NCBI RefSeq assembly: GCF_026125785.1
Contig: NZ_JAHCKL010000008.1
Span: 62,001 to 126,000, forward strand
Direction of reading: 5' to 3'
DNA: 64,000 nt
From: Hydrogenophaga sp.
GTDB lineage: Bacteria > Pseudomonadota > Gammaproteobacteria > Burkholderiales > Burkholderiaceae_C
The number at the start of each line of letters is the position of its first letter. Position 1 is the first letter of the stretch. Under the pieces are notes generated by a model. That model was given only the letters and a program-made list of their open reading frames with translations. It searched no databases and was not told the DNA's origin. This document shows positions 1 to 13,797 of this stretch, in pieces. Made by a program: the position numbers and the translations under genes.

Positions 1-3391
<3,391 letters not shown>

Positions 3392-3475
3392 CGCTGTTGG
3401 GACAAGCTGTTGGCGTCGGTTTCCGGCCTCGCCGCCTGGCTGCGCCACCATGCGGTGAAGCGCGGTTGACCCTGC

Positions 3476-4375
3476 TCAGTCCAGAGGCCGCAGGCCGATC
3501 ACCAGCGACGACGGCACCGTGCCGGTGGTGTCCTTGGGCAAGGTCGCCGTGCGGTCGATGGCGCGCAGCACGGCGTCGTCCCAGGCCGCATTGCCGCTGC
3601 TCTTGACCAGACGGCGCGAGGTGATGGTGCCGTCGGGGGTGGTGCGCACCTCCACCTCGGCGCGCGGGTTGCCTGGTGCCACGTCGGTGAACACCACATT
3701 GGGCCGGATGCGCGCGGCCACACGGCCCGCATAGCCGGGGGTGGGGCCGCTGGACTGCTGTGCGGTGCCGGTGCTCTGCGAGCCGCCGGTGGCGCCCGCC
3801 TGGCCCATCATGCGCTTGATCTGGTCGTCGCGAAGCTGATCCAGGCGCTTGGTTTCGGCGGCCTGGCGTTCCTGTTCGCGTTTCTGTTCGGCCAGTTTTT
3901 GCTGGCGTTCTTTCTCTGCGGTGGCCTTCTTCTCGGCCTCGGCTTTTTTCTGCGCCGCCAGCTTCTCCGCTGCGGCCTTGTCCGCCGCGGCCTTCTTGCG
4001 CGCGGCCTCTTCCTCCCGGGCCTTCTTCTCTTCCTCGGCCTTTTTCTTGGCTTGCGCGACCGCGATATCGGCTTGCGTGGGCGCGGGCGGCGGCGGTGCT
4101 GCAGCCGGTGCCGGGGCGGGCGTCGGTGCGGGGGCAGGGCGCGGTGGCTCGGGAGGCGGTGGTGGGGGCTGCACCGCGCGCGGCGCGGCCTGCTGTGGCA
4201 GGCGGGACCAGACCTCGGCCTCGAACACCGCAGGTTCGCCATCCTGCCGCCAGTTCACCCCCCAGGTCAGGGCTCCGATGAGCAGCGCATGGGCCAGCAG
4301 CGCCAGTCCGAACGGCCTGCCCCAGCGCCGGTCGCGCGGCGGGGTGAGGTCGAGGTGGTCTGCGGTGGTCTGCAT
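3476..4375 (-). CDS. tolA: TolA, cell envelope integrity protein (TonB-like C-terminus)
   Basis: Inner-membrane protein of the Tol-Pal envelope-constriction system, 299 aa. One N-terminal membrane anchor (about residues 24-42) is followed by a Pro-rich stretch, a long Ala/Lys/Glu helix (about 100-185) typical of TolA domain II, and a C-terminal TonB-type domain (about 205-299) with R-P-N-V-V-F and a P-D-G-T-I turn. It is the last gene of the ybgC-tolQ-tolR-tolA group, 18 bases after tolR. The low-complexity helix makes sequence similarity alone weak, but domain order plus neighbours make TolA the best reading. tolB and pal, usual next genes, do not follow; dnaE converges instead. Confidence 0.93.
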   Translation of the reverse strand: MQTTADHLDLTPPRDRRWGRPFGLALLAHALLIGALTWGVNWRQDGEPAVFEAEVWSRLPQQAAPRAVQPPPPPPEPPRPAPAPTPAPAPAAAPPPPAPTQADIAVAQAKKKAEEEKKAREEEAARKKAAADKAAAEKLAAQKKAEAEKKATAEKERQQKLAEQKREQERQAAETKRLDQLRDDQIKRMMGQAGATGGSQSTGTAQQSSGPTPGYAGRVAARIRPNVVFTDVAPGNPRAEVEVRTTPDGTITSRRLVKSSGNAAWDDAVLRAIDRTATLPKDTTGTVPSSLVIGLRPLD

Positions 4376-4393
4376 GGCGCGTGGACGAGGTGC

Positions 4394-4837
<444 letters not shown>

Positions 4838-4838
4838 G

Positions 4839-5549
4839 TCAGTGTCCCGAGGGCGTTGTCGACTGCGATGGCGCGTGCGCGCCCAGGTTGCGCTGCAGGA
4901 TGTTGGAGAACTCTTCCATGAAGGTCTCCATGGCGTTGGCCACGCGGTCGATGTCGTGCGCGAAGCGGTTGTAGAACACGACGGCGGGGATGGCGGCAAA
5001 GAGGCCGATCGCGGTGGCGACCAGGGCCTCGGCGATGCCCGGGGCCACGGTGGAGAGCGTCACCTGGGCCAGCGCGGCCAGCCCGGTGAAAGCGTGCATG
5101 ATGCCCCAGACCGTGCCGAAGAGGCCGATGTAGGGCGCGACGGAGCCCACGGTACCGAGGAAGGAGAGGTTGGCTTCGAGCGCATCGAGCTCGCGCTGGA
5201 AGCTGGCACGCATCGCGCGGCGTGCGCCATCGAGCAGGGCGCCGTTGTCGGTGATGCGCCGCTCGCGCAGTTTCTGGTATTCGCGCATGCCGCTGGCAAA
5301 GATGCGCTCCATGGGGCCTCCGTGCCGTGCGCTCTGGGCGGCTGCCGCATAGAGCTCGTTGAGGTTGGCGCCCGACCAGAATTCGCGCTCGAAGTCGTCG
5401 TTGTGGCTGCGCACCAGCTTGAGTGCGAAGACCTTGCGAAAGATGGCGGCCCAACTGATCACCGACATCACCACGAGCAGCAGCACCACGGCCTGCACCA
5501 CCCAGCTCGCGTTGAGCATCAGTTGAACGATGGAGAGATCTTGGGTCAT
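4839..5549 (-). CDS. tolQ: TolQ, MotA/TolQ/ExbB proton channel family protein
   Basis: Three-helix inner-membrane stator subunit partnering TolR. 236 aa from MTQDLSIVQLML. Helix 1 spans about residues 15-37; helices 2 and 3 carry LGTVGSVAPYIGLFGTVWGIMHAF and GIAEALVATAIGLFAAIPAVVFYN, the conserved MotA/TolQ/ExbB signature. The open frame has a longer upstream extension that lies in the ybgC-tolQ gap and lacks family similarity, so the internal ATG is preferred. Forty-one bases separate it from ybgC upstream. Confidence 0.96.
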   Translation of the reverse strand: MTQDLSIVQLMLNASWVVQAVVLLLVVMSVISWAAIFRKVFALKLVRSHNDDFEREFWSGANLNELYAAAAQSARHGGPMERIFASGMREYQKLRERRITDNGALLDGARRAMRASFQRELDALEANLSFLGTVGSVAPYIGLFGTVWGIMHAFTGLAALAQVTLSTVAPGIAEALVATAIGLFAAIPAVVFYNRFAHDIDRVANAMETFMEEFSNILQRNLGAHAPSQSTTPSGH

Positions 5550-5590
5550 GGGTTTTCGGAGGCGGTTGAACGGAGAAAAGTTTCGCGTGC

Positions 5591-6048
<458 letters not shown>

Positions 6049-6052
<4 letters not shown>

Positions 6053-7269
6053 AAGGCCTGCTCCAGGCGGGTGACCGCTTCCTGCAGCTGCGCCATCGCG
6101 TTCGCGGTGGAGAAGCGCAGGTAGCGGCCCGGTTCGGCCACGCCGAAGTCCCGCCCTGGTGTGGTGGCGAGCTGGCAGCGGCGCATGATCTCGAAGGCCA
6201 GCGCCCAGCTGCCGCCCTCGTCGGGCTTCGCACCGGCGGGCGGCAGGCCCCAGCGCTCGCACAGGCCGCTGACGTCGGCCCAGGCGTAGAACGCCCCGTC
6301 GGGCATCACCGGGACCTGCAGGCCCAGCCGGTTCAGTTCGGGGATGAAGTAGTCGCGTCGGGCCTTGAACGCGGCGCGGCGGCGCTCGTATTCGGCCAGG
6401 CTGTCGGGCGCGAAACAGGCCAGCGCGGCATGTTGCGCCAGCGTGCTCGGGCAGATGAAGAGGTTCTGCGCCAGCCGCTCCACCGCAGGGACCAGGGCCG
6501 GTGGCAGCACCAGCCAGCCCAGCCGCCAGCCGGTCATGCTGAAGTACTTGGAGAAGCTGTTGATGCTGATGACCTCGTCGCCCAGCCCGTCGGGCAGGCC
6601 CAGGGCGCTGTGGCCGTAGGCTTCCTCGTAGCTCAGTCCCAGGTAGATTTCGTCGACCAGGGTGATGCCGCCGCGGTCGCGCACGCGCCTTGCGATGCGT
6701 TCGAGTTCTTCGCGCGCGATGGAGGTGCCGGTGGGGTTGGAGGGCGAGGCCAGCAGGACGCCGCGCGTGGCCGCCGTCCAGTGCGCATCCACCTGTGCGG
6801 CACTGAGCTGGAAGCGCTGTGCCGGGCCACTGGGTATGAGCACCGCCCGTCCCTCCGCCGCCTGCACGAACTGGCGGTTGCAGGGGTAGCTGGGGTCGGG
6901 CATCAGTATCTCGTCGCCCGCTTCGATGAGCGCCAGACAGGCCAGTTGCAGTGCCGCCGAAGCACCCGCCGTGACGACGATGCGACCCGGGTCGATCGAG
7001 AGTCCGAAGCGCGTGGCGTACCAGCCGCTGATGGCCTCGCGCAGCGGGGGCAGGCCGGTGGCGGGTGTGTACTGGCTGCGGCCTTCGTGAATGGCCCGTT
7101 GAGCGGCCTCTGCCACCAGCGGCGGTGCGGTGAAGTCCGGCTCGCCGATGTTGAGGTAGATCATCGGGCGCTGGTCCGCCGAGGCCTGCGCGGCCATGGC
7201 CGATGCGGCCTTGGCCAGCTCCATCACGTAGAACGGTTCGATGCGCTGCGCGCGCCGGGCGATCCTCAT
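6049..7269 (-). CDS. PLP-dependent class I/II aminotransferase
   Basis: Fold-type I pyridoxal-phosphate aminotransferase, 406 aa from [13 protein letters not shown]. Family features: [12 protein letters not shown] near residue 38, the substrate/cofactor segment [19 protein letters not shown], and the Schiff-base lysine in [17 protein letters not shown]. Substrate cannot be told from sequence; the closest general type is an aspartate/aromatic aminotransferase-like enzyme. The start overlaps the nusB stop (ATGA) and the end overlaps ybgC (GTGA), so it is embedded in the rib-nusB-tol transcription unit. The open frame runs 48 codons further upstream inside nusB; that part is rejected. Confidence 0.9.
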
Positions 7270-7784
7270 GAGGCCGAGGTCTTGCGTGCGCCGCCGCGCG
7301 CAGGCGCGGCCGCGACTTCTGCCGGGCGCAACTGTGCGGCGAGCTGGTGCAACACACCGTTGACGTACTTGTGGCCATCGGTGCCGCCAAACGACTTGGC
7401 GAGTTCGATGCACTCATTGAGCACCACGCGCCAGGGCACGTCCAGGCAGTGCTGCAGTTCGTAGGCGCCGATCCAGAGCACGCCGTGCTCGATCGGAGAG
7501 ACCTCTTCCAGCGGCCGGTCCAGGCGCGGCTTGATCAGCGTGTCGAGTTCGGCGGCCTGTTCGATGCAACCGTGCATGAGCGCATCGAAATGCGCGCTGT
7601 CGGCCTTGTGGAAGCCGGCCAGGTCCCGGGTGAACGCGTCGATGTCGATGGCCGCATTGCGGCCCACCAGGTGCTGGTAGAGCGCCTGCAGGGCGAACTC
7701 GCGCGCCCGCGTGCGGGCCGACTTGTCGGAGGCCTTGCGGTTGGGGCCGGCGCTGGCGGTGGAGTCGGGCGAGGAGGTCACCAT
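7266..7784 (-). CDS. nusB: Transcription antitermination factor NusB
   Basis: RNA-binding antitermination factor acting with NusE (S10) on boxA in rRNA operons. 172 aa, slightly long because of a 20-residue polar N-terminus and an Ala-rich basic tail. Core features: [31 protein letters not shown] and the [25 protein letters not shown] segment near the C-terminus. It starts two bases after the ribH stop and overlaps the aminotransferase start by four bases. ribH-nusB adjacency is widely conserved in Proteobacteria. Confidence 0.96.
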   Translation of the reverse strand: MVTSSPDSTASAGPNRKASDKSARTRAREFALQALYQHLVGRNAAIDIDAFTRDLAGFHKADSAHFDALMHGCIEQAAELDTLIKPRLDRPLEEVSPIEHGVLWIGAYELQHCLDVPWRVVLNECIELAKSFGGTDGHKYVNGVLHQLAAQLRPAEVAAAPARGGARKTSAS

Positions 7785-7786
7785 GG

Positions 7787-8251
7787 TCAGCCGATCTCCT
7801 GCAGCAGGTGCGCCATCTCCACGGCCACGCGTGCCGCGTCACGGCCCTTTTCGGTCTGGCGTGCCACCGCCTGCTCCAGGTTCTCGGTGGTGAGGATGGC
7901 GTTGGCGATGGGGAGCTGGTAGTCCAGCGAAATGCGGGTGACGCCGGCGCCGGATTCGTTGGCCACGAGTTCGAAGTGGTAGGTCTCGCCGCGGATGATG
8001 CAGCCCAGGGCGATCAGTGCATCGAAGTCGTCGCGCTCGGCCATGGCCTGCAGCGCCACGGGCACCTCCAGTGCGCCAGGCACCTTGACGTGGGCGATGT
8101 TCTTGTCCTGCACGCCCAGTGCGAGCAACTCGCTCAGGCAGGCGTTGTAGAGGGCGTCGGTGATGCCCTCGTTGAAGCGGGCCTGGACGATGCCGATGCT
8201 GAGTTTTCTGCCGTCGAGCACGCTGGCCGTGCCTTTGTCTGCGCCGAACAT
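7787..8251 (-). CDS. ribH: 6,7-dimethyl-8-ribityllumazine synthase
   Basis: Condenses 5-amino-6-ribitylamino-uracil with dihydroxybutanone phosphate, the penultimate riboflavin step. 154 aa from MFGADKG. Visible family motifs: [46 protein letters not shown] (with the catalytic-site His) and the C-terminal [17 protein letters not shown]. The ATG is preceded by a purine-rich stretch (the frame continues 46 codons upstream into ribBX and is not used). Thirty-five bases after ribBX, within the ribE-ribBX-ribH-nusB run. Confidence 0.96.
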   Translation of the reverse strand: MFGADKGTASVLDGRKLSIGIVQARFNEGITDALYNACLSELLALGVQDKNIAHVKVPGALEVPVALQAMAERDDFDALIALGCIIRGETYHFELVANESGAGVTRISLDYQLPIANAILTTENLEQAVARQTEKGRDAARVAVEMAHLLQEIG

Positions 8252-8286
8252 GGGGGATTCCGTTTCTTCTGGATGGTGGGAGAGGG

Positions 8287-9417
8287 TCAGTCGTTGTGGC
8301 CGAGGTAACCGGTGATCTCGAGGCCATAGCCGGTCATGCTGGGCATGCGGCGCGGGTTGCCCATGAGCTGCATGCGCAGCACACCGCATTCGCGCAGTAT
8401 CTGTGCGCCCACGCCGTAGGTGCGCAGGTCCATGCGCCCGCGTTCAGGCGCCTGCGCCGAGCGGGCCGTGCCTTCGAACTGGGCCAGCAGCTGGGCGGCG
8501 GATTCGCCGCAGTTGAGCAGCACCGCCACGCCCGTACCGGCTTTCTCGATATGGCGCAGGCTGGCTTCCAGGCTCCAGGAGTGCATAGCCCGGCCCACCT
8601 CGAGCACGTCGAGCACCGACAGCGGCTCGTGCACGCGCACCGCCACGCTGTCCTGCGGGCCCCACTGGCCCTTGACCAGCGCCAGGTGCAGCGCGCCGCT
8701 GGGCTGGTCGCTGAAGGCGGTGACGCTGAATTCGCCGAAGGCGGTGTTCATGGTGCGGGTGCCCAGCTTGCGGACCAGGCTCTCGTTGCGGCTGCGGTGT
8801 TCGATCAGGTCGGCGATGGTGCCGATCTTCAGGCCGTGTTCGGCCGCGAACAACTGCAGGTCGGGCAGGCGGGCCATGGTGCCGTCGTCTTTCATGATCT
8901 CGCAGATCACGGCCGCGGGGCTGCAGCCGGCCATGCCGGCGAGATCGCAGCCGGCCTCGGTGTGGCCTGCGCGCATGAGCACGCCGCCGTCCACCGCTTG
9001 CAGTGGGAAGATGTGCCCTGGCTGAACCAGGTCCGACGCTTGCGCGCCGGCCGCGACGGCCACCTGCACGGTGCGGGCCCGGTCGGCGGCGGAAATGCCC
9101 GTGGTCACCCCTTCGGCGGCTTCGATGGACACCGTGAAAGCGGTGCCCATCTTGGTGCCGTTGCGCGGCACCATCGGCGGCAGGCGCAGGCGCTCGCAGC
9201 GTTCGCGGGTGAGCGTGAGGCAGATCAGGCCTCGTCCGAAGCGGGCCATGAAATTGATGGCCTCGGGGGTGACATGGTCGGCGGCGAGCACGAGGTCGCC
9301 CTCGTTCTCGCGGTCTTCTTCGTCGACCAGGATCACCATGCGGCCGGCGCGGATGTCGGCGACGATGTCCTCGACGGGTGAGATGGTCACGGGGGCCAGC
9401 GGTTCTCGGGCGTTCAT
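8287..9417 (-). CDS. ribB: RibBX: 3,4-dihydroxy-2-butanone 4-phosphate synthase with degenerate GTP cyclohydrolase II domain
   Basis: 376 aa from [10 protein letters not shown]. The N-terminal half (about 1-205) is an intact RibB domain that makes 3,4-dihydroxy-2-butanone 4-phosphate from ribulose 5-phosphate: [12 protein letters not shown] (31-42), TALTI-like core and HTEAGCDLA. The C-terminal half (about 210-376) aligns with GTP cyclohydrolase II ([49 protein letters not shown]) but the zinc-binding block with three cysteines (C-x10-CxC) is replaced by [19 protein letters not shown], so cyclohydrolase activity is unlikely. This matches the proteobacterial RibBX variant; a separate ribA should be elsewhere. 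Its ATG overlaps the ribE stop by four bases. Confidence 0.93.
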   Translation of the reverse strand: MNAREPLAPVTISPVEDIVADIRAGRMVILVDEEDRENEGDLVLAADHVTPEAINFMARFGRGLICLTLTRERCERLRLPPMVPRNGTKMGTAFTVSIEAAEGVTTGISAADRARTVQVAVAAGAQASDLVQPGHIFPLQAVDGGVLMRAGHTEAGCDLAGMAGCSPAAVICEIMKDDGTMARLPDLQLFAAEHGLKIGTIADLIEHRSRNESLVRKLGTRTMNTAFGEFSVTAFSDQPSGALHLALVKGQWGPQDSVAVRVHEPLSVLDVLEVGRAMHSWSLEASLRHIEKAGTGVAVLLNCGESAAQLLAQFEGTARSAQAPERGRMDLRTYGVGAQILRECGVLRMQLMGNPRRMPSMTGYGLEITGYLGHND

Positions 9418-10058
9418 GTGGATTCCTTGGGGGTGTTCAGACCGGCGCCCAGCATGCGCTCCACGTAGCGGGCGACGGTATCGATCTCGAGGTTCACCGG
9501 GCTGCCTTCGCGCAGGCTGCCCAGTGCGGTGTTCTGGACGGTGTGGGGAATGAGGTTGATGCTGAACTCGCAACCTGCGGCGAGGTCGTCGACCCGGTTG
9601 ATCGTCAGGCTCACGCCGTTGACGGTGATTGAACCCTTGTACGCGAGGTACTTGCCGAGCTCGGGGGGGGCCATGACACGCAGTTCCCAGCTTTCGCCGA
9701 CCTGGGCGAAGCGGGTGACCGAGCCGACGCCATCGACGTGGCCGGAGACGATGTGGCCGCCCAGCCGGTCATGGGCACGCAGGGCTTTTTCGAGATTGAT
9801 GGATGGGCCTGCCTTGGCGAGTCCGGTGGTGCGGGCCAGTGACTCGGCCGAGATGTCGATGGTGAAGCGATGGGCAGGGAGGTCCAGGGAGGTGACCGTC
9901 ATGCAGGCGCCGTTGAGCGCGATGCTGTCACCCAGGCCGACGTCGTCGAGGTACCCGGCGGGCGCCTCGATCGTCAGCCGCTTGCCATGGTCCAAAGAGC
10001 TGCCCAGGTCGTGGAGGTCGGCGATACGCCCCACGCCGGTGATGATGCCGGTAAACAT
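9414..10058 (-). CDS. ribE: Riboflavin synthase alpha chain
   Basis: Dismutates two molecules of dimethyl-ribityllumazine to riboflavin. 214 aa with two lumazine-binding repeats: [12 protein letters not shown] ... NGACMTVT (about 1-90) and [15 protein letters not shown] ... VNGVSLTIN (about 97-190). The C-terminal tail forms the trimerisation helix. First gene of the ribE-ribBX-ribH-nusB run; a GAAAAT hexamer six bases before the ATG (10065-10070) could be its own -10 box. Upstream (51 bases) is the end of a pilin gene. Confidence 0.96.
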   Translation of the reverse strand: MFTGIITGVGRIADLHDLGSSLDHGKRLTIEAPAGYLDDVGLGDSIALNGACMTVTSLDLPAHRFTIDISAESLARTTGLAKAGPSINLEKALRAHDRLGGHIVSGHVDGVGSVTRFAQVGESWELRVMAPPELGKYLAYKGSITVNGVSLTINRVDDLAAGCEFSINLIPHTVQNTALGSLREGSPVNLEIDTVARYVERMLGAGLNTPKEST

Positions 10059-10109
10059 CGGCGTATTTTCGCAGGTTTGCCCAAGGGCGCTTTTCCGCCC
10101 GGCCGGTGG

Positions 10110-10538
10110 TCATTGTTCCCAGCAGATCCGGGCGTCCAGCGGAACGGGTACCTGCGCGGTGGGGGCTTGCCCGCGCCGGCCGGTCTGGTCGAGCTGGAAG
10201 GCGCCGCAGGGGTCCGCCATCTGCGCGGCGGTGGGCATGGCGACGAGGCGGAAGCCGCGGCCATCGATGGAATCCACCGAGAGGGTGTAGCGATGCCCTT
10301 CCACCACCAGGTCACCTGGAGCGATGTCCTGGGCCAGCGGATAGCTGCCATGCACGGTGGCCGTGCGCTCCATGGCCTGCGCCAGATGGAGCAACGCGGC
10401 TCGGGCATGGGCGCGGTGGCCCCGCATGACGTACTGCCGGTAGCTCGGCACGGCTGCCGCCAGCAGCACCGACACCAGTCCCAGCACGACCACGGTTTCC
10501 AGCAGCGTGAACCCTTGCCCGCGGCGCATGCCTTTCAT
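10110..10538 (-). CDS. Type IV pilin-like protein, PilE type (minor-pilin cluster A)
   Basis: 142 aa prepilin from MKGMRRGQG, cut by PilD before FTLLE (Glu at mature position 5), followed by a hydrophobic helix (TVVVLGLVSVLLAAAVPSYRQYV). Two cysteines in the last third (DPCGAF and RICWEQ) could form the D-region disulphide. Start chosen because it overlaps the pilY1 stop as ATGA; an alternative ATG is three codons later. Last gene of the fimU-pilV-pilW-pilX-pilY1-pilE run. In related clusters this last gene is a minor pilin (PilE) working with PilY1 at the pilus tip. Confidence 0.85.
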   Translation of the reverse strand: MKGMRRGQGFTLLETVVVLGLVSVLLAAAVPSYRQYVMRGHRAHARAALLHLAQAMERTATVHGSYPLAQDIAPGDLVVEGHRYTLSVDSIDGRGFRLVAMPTAAQMADPCGAFQLDQTGRRGQAPTAQVPVPLDARICWEQ

Positions 10539-13500
10539 CTCAGCATCTCTCGCCAATCCACGCGCGCGCCCGGCCCGTTGGCGCCGAGCAGGGAGGTCTG
10601 GTCGGTGCACAAGGCTGCCGTGCAACCTGGACCGTTGCGCAGGGAGATCAGTTCCAGCCGGTTGCCCGCGCCTGGCAGACCGATGAACTCGCTGGACGGA
10701 GCCTGCACCCGGCTCACTTTCGGGGCGCCCCGGGTGGCCCCTGCCAGGGCGAACACCGGCGTGGCGGAGGGCCAGCCAGAGATCACGTTGAGCACGGAGA
10801 ACCAGTGTTCGTCCTGGCGCACGCCGGCCTCGCAGCGCTCGCCCGTACCAGGGTCCGCGGGCACGGTGCTGGCAATCAGAGCCTTCTGGCCTTCAAAGTA
10901 CACCGGTGCCTGCAGCACCCGCTCGCGGCTGCGCGGGAGGTCCAGGTACCAGCCGCGCGCACTCACGGCCTGGTCGCCCCGTGAGTACGCCACACTGCGC
11001 TCGGTGGACACCTGGTGTGTCGCAGGCGCCATATCCGCGGTGGCCGGGGTCTCGGCAGGCCACTGGATCACCTCCTGCCGCACCAGCGACTGGCGCCCCA
11101 TCGTTGCGGGTATGGGGTCGGTGTCCAGAATGGTCAGGCGGCCGTTCTGGCGGTCAAAGCCGCTTTTGTCCCATACGCTGTAGATGGTCTGCGTCTGTGC
11201 CAGCGTCGAATCGATCTCCTGCAGGTGCTGGCCGGTGCCGAACAGCAGTTGGACGCCGCCCAGCGGGTGGGCCATCCAAAGCGGCGCGCTGGTGATGGGC
11301 TGTGCCCGGGCCGGCGTTGCCGCGTCCCGGGCGACGAAGAATGGCGTGCAGGCAGACGGGGCGCGGCAGGTTTCTCCGGTGCCGCCCCACGCGGCGACAC
11401 CCCAGTCGGCCTCGCTGGGGCCAGCGAGATTGAATTTCCAGAGTTGCCCCTGGAGATCTCCCGCATAGGCCATGTCCGCCGTGCCGTCGCCGTTGGCGTC
11501 GATCAGGCGCGGCGCGGCCAGGCCATTGGAGCGGCCGGTTTGCGGGTCCGCCACCAGACGCACCATCCGGCGGTCGCCGTCCAGGTACTGGATGAGCAGC
11601 ACGGGGCGCTCGTTCATGCTGTTGACGCCGTTGCCCAGGACCAGGGCCCAGCGGCCGTTGTTGAGGCGCGTGATCTGCTCGCTGCGGCCGTTGCCGGCGC
11701 TGTCAACCACCGGCGCGCCGTAGATGTGGCCCACGTCCTCGTGGCCTTCGAAGGGCGCCGCGCCGTCGCCGGGGAAGCTGCGGTCGAGCAGCACGGAGGA
11801 GGGGGAGAGCGCATTCGGGTCGGTCACGTCCAGCACGACATAGCCCCGCCCCCCGCCGGCCAGGCCGCTGGCCAGCACGGTGCGCCACTGCGGTTGGGAG
11901 GCGCCAGGCCCGCGCAGGTCCGCGTCGCCGGTGAAAGGGCTGCCGTCCGCGGTATAGCGCGCCACGTAGGCGGGGTCGGTGTAGGCGCGCAGGGAGGCGT
12001 AGGCGGCCTGCGGCACGTAGGCCGCGCGCTCGGCGCCTGTCTGCGCGTCGAAGGCGTGCAGCATGCCGTCGTTGGCGCCGACGAAGACCATGGGGGGGCG
12101 CTGGGCCATGCGGGCGCGAAAGTCCGCGTGGCCCGGGTGCTCGAAAGCCAGCCGCAGCGGCCGGCCAGTGAACCAGAGACGCGCGTTCACGATGCTGCCC
12201 AGACGCGAATCGCGCTGGCGCAGCGGCCCGCCGTATTGCGTTTCCAGGAAGCGGTGGCCGCGCAGGTAGTCCAGGCGTTGGCGTGCGCGAGCGAGGCTGT
12301 CGTCGCCCCGCAGGAGATCGCGTTGGGCAGATGACAGGCGCGACCACTCGAAGGCGATGCCACCGCGGCCGTCGTGGCTGAGGATCAGGCGTTTGGCCGG
12401 ATCCAGCAGGGGAGAGTCGAGCCAGGTCGAGGCGCGCCACACCGGCTCCGCGTCGGGCGCGGCCTGGTTGGGGCCGAAGCGGTGTGCGCTGACGTCGCCG
12501 CTCCAGCGGCGGGGGTCGTAGCCCGCCACGAAAACGAGGCCGTCGCTGCGCAGGCGCTGGGTGTTGCTGGCAATGCTCACGCGGGTGGGCGGTGCGCTGG
12601 GGACGATGTCTTCGATGAGCCGGTCCAGTGCCGCGGCAAGGCCGTTGGCATCGGGCGCGGCCTGGTAGCGGCCCCGGCTGTTGAGTGCCATGTGCCACAG
12701 GTCGGGCCTTCTTTCTGCCTGCTCCTCGGTCGGCCTTGTCCGGGGCGTGCCGGTGCCATGGCAGGCCGGCTGGCCTGGTCCGTTGTCCGGGGCGGTGCAG
12801 AAAGGGGAGGGCCAGTGAGCTTCGCCGCGGATGAGGCCGCCCAGGCCGGCAAAGCCCTCACCCGCCCAGTTGGGCTGGACGGTCCAGTGAGAGGCTTGCC
12901 GCAGGCCGATGACGTGGTTCACCATGTGCTGCCAGGTCGCTGGATCGTTGCGCGGGTTCCAGTACGGCTGCAACAGGGCGGGCGCGCTGGCGGTGCCGAA
13001 GTTCTCGGCGGTGCCGGCGACCGACCAGCGTGGCGGCACCTTGTCGGGCAGGTCTGGTTGCAGGTCGCGCGACCAGTAGTGGAAGGCCAGGTCCGCCAGC
13101 GTGCTCGCGCTGGCCGTGCCCCAGGTATCGCTGTAGAGACGGGCCTGGTCGGATGCCGGCGCGTAGTCCGCGCCGTCGGGCAGCCGCATGGCCTGGTGGT
13201 CCGGGTTGTCGCCGCGCGCGACGGGCTGGCTGGAAGCGTCCGGGGCGCCGTTGCTGAGCAGCACGTGGTAGGCCTTGCGGCACGCCAGCACGGGTTCGGC
13301 CTGCTGGCCTGGCACGGCGGCCCAGGGGCTGTGGGCGTCCTGCGCCTGGGCGCTGAGGTATTGGCCGGCCGTATCCACCAGGTCATGCAGTGGTGAGCCG
13401 GGCGCCAGGCGGAGCTGCGCGGCCCAGGCCAGGAAACGTTCGCGGTGTTCTCCCGCCAGCGGCTGCAGCGTATTGATGCCCTGGCATTCGGTGGGGGGGC

Positions 13501-13783
13501 CTGGCAGGCCGCGGCAGCCATGCGCCGACTGCCACGCCAGACGGATGCGGGCTTCGCCCAGGCGAGGGGCGGCGAAGGCCGCTTTCAATGCTTGGCGCAG
13601 GTCCCGCAGGCCCTGGTTGCCCAGGCTGGACGCGTTGTCCACCGAGACGATCACGTTGGGTGCGGGCTCCGTGGACAGGTGCGGTGGGCGTTGCGCAAGC
13701 AGCAGCGGGGTGGCCTGGCAGGCCAGGGCCGCCAGTGCACCGGCGGTGGACAGGAGCAGGCGCAGCGTATCGGTGTGTCGCAT
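10535..13783 (-). CDS. pilY1: PilY1-like type IV pilus tip/biogenesis protein (cluster A)
   Basis: 1082 aa exported protein with an N-terminal signal sequence (LLLSTAGALAALACQA). The N-terminal region has a von Willebrand A-like start, NVIVSVDNASSLGNQ, with an imperfect MIDAS (DNASS). The C-terminal PilY1 beta-propeller begins about residue 560 with [20 protein letters not shown] and contains a calcium-loop DANGDGTAD near residue 760, the segment needed for pilus extension/retraction control in PilY1. Shorter than the second copy (1428 aa) downstream in coordinates. Lies 14 bases after pilX and overlaps the pilin gene by four. Confidence 0.9.
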   Translation of the reverse strand: MRHTDTLRLLLSTAGALAALACQATPLLLAQRPPHLSTEPAPNVIVSVDNASSLGNQGLRDLRQALKAAFAAPRLGEARIRLAWQSAHGCRGLPGPPTECQGINTLQPLAGEHRERFLAWAAQLRLAPGSPLHDLVDTAGQYLSAQAQDAHSPWAAVPGQQAEPVLACRKAYHVLLSNGAPDASSQPVARGDNPDHQAMRLPDGADYAPASDQARLYSDTWGTASASTLADLAFHYWSRDLQPDLPDKVPPRWSVAGTAENFGTASAPALLQPYWNPRNDPATWQHMVNHVIGLRQASHWTVQPNWAGEGFAGLGGLIRGEAHWPSPFCTAPDNGPGQPACHGTGTPRTRPTEEQAERRPDLWHMALNSRGRYQAAPDANGLAAALDRLIEDIVPSAPPTRVSIASNTQRLRSDGLVFVAGYDPRRWSGDVSAHRFGPNQAAPDAEPVWRASTWLDSPLLDPAKRLILSHDGRGGIAFEWSRLSSAQRDLLRGDDSLARARQRLDYLRGHRFLETQYGGPLRQRDSRLGSIVNARLWFTGRPLRLAFEHPGHADFRARMAQRPPMVFVGANDGMLHAFDAQTGAERAAYVPQAAYASLRAYTDPAYVARYTADGSPFTGDADLRGPGASQPQWRTVLASGLAGGGRGYVVLDVTDPNALSPSSVLLDRSFPGDGAAPFEGHEDVGHIYGAPVVDSAGNGRSEQITRLNNGRWALVLGNGVNSMNERPVLLIQYLDGDRRMVRLVADPQTGRSNGLAAPRLIDANGDGTADMAYAGDLQGQLWKFNLAGPSEADWGVAAWGGTGETCRAPSACTPFFVARDAATPARAQPITSAPLWMAHPLGGVQLLFGTGQHLQEIDSTLAQTQTIYSVWDKSGFDRQNGRLTILDTDPIPATMGRQSLVRQEVIQWPAETPATADMAPATHQVSTERSVAYSRGDQAVSARGWYLDLPRSRERVLQAPVYFEGQKALIASTVPADPGTGERCEAGVRQDEHWFSVLNVISGWPSATPVFALAGATRGAPKVSRVQAPSSEFIGLPGAGNRLELISLRNGPGCTAALCTDQTSLLGANGPGARVDWREMLR

Positions 13784-13797
13784 GGGGGTGGTCCGGG

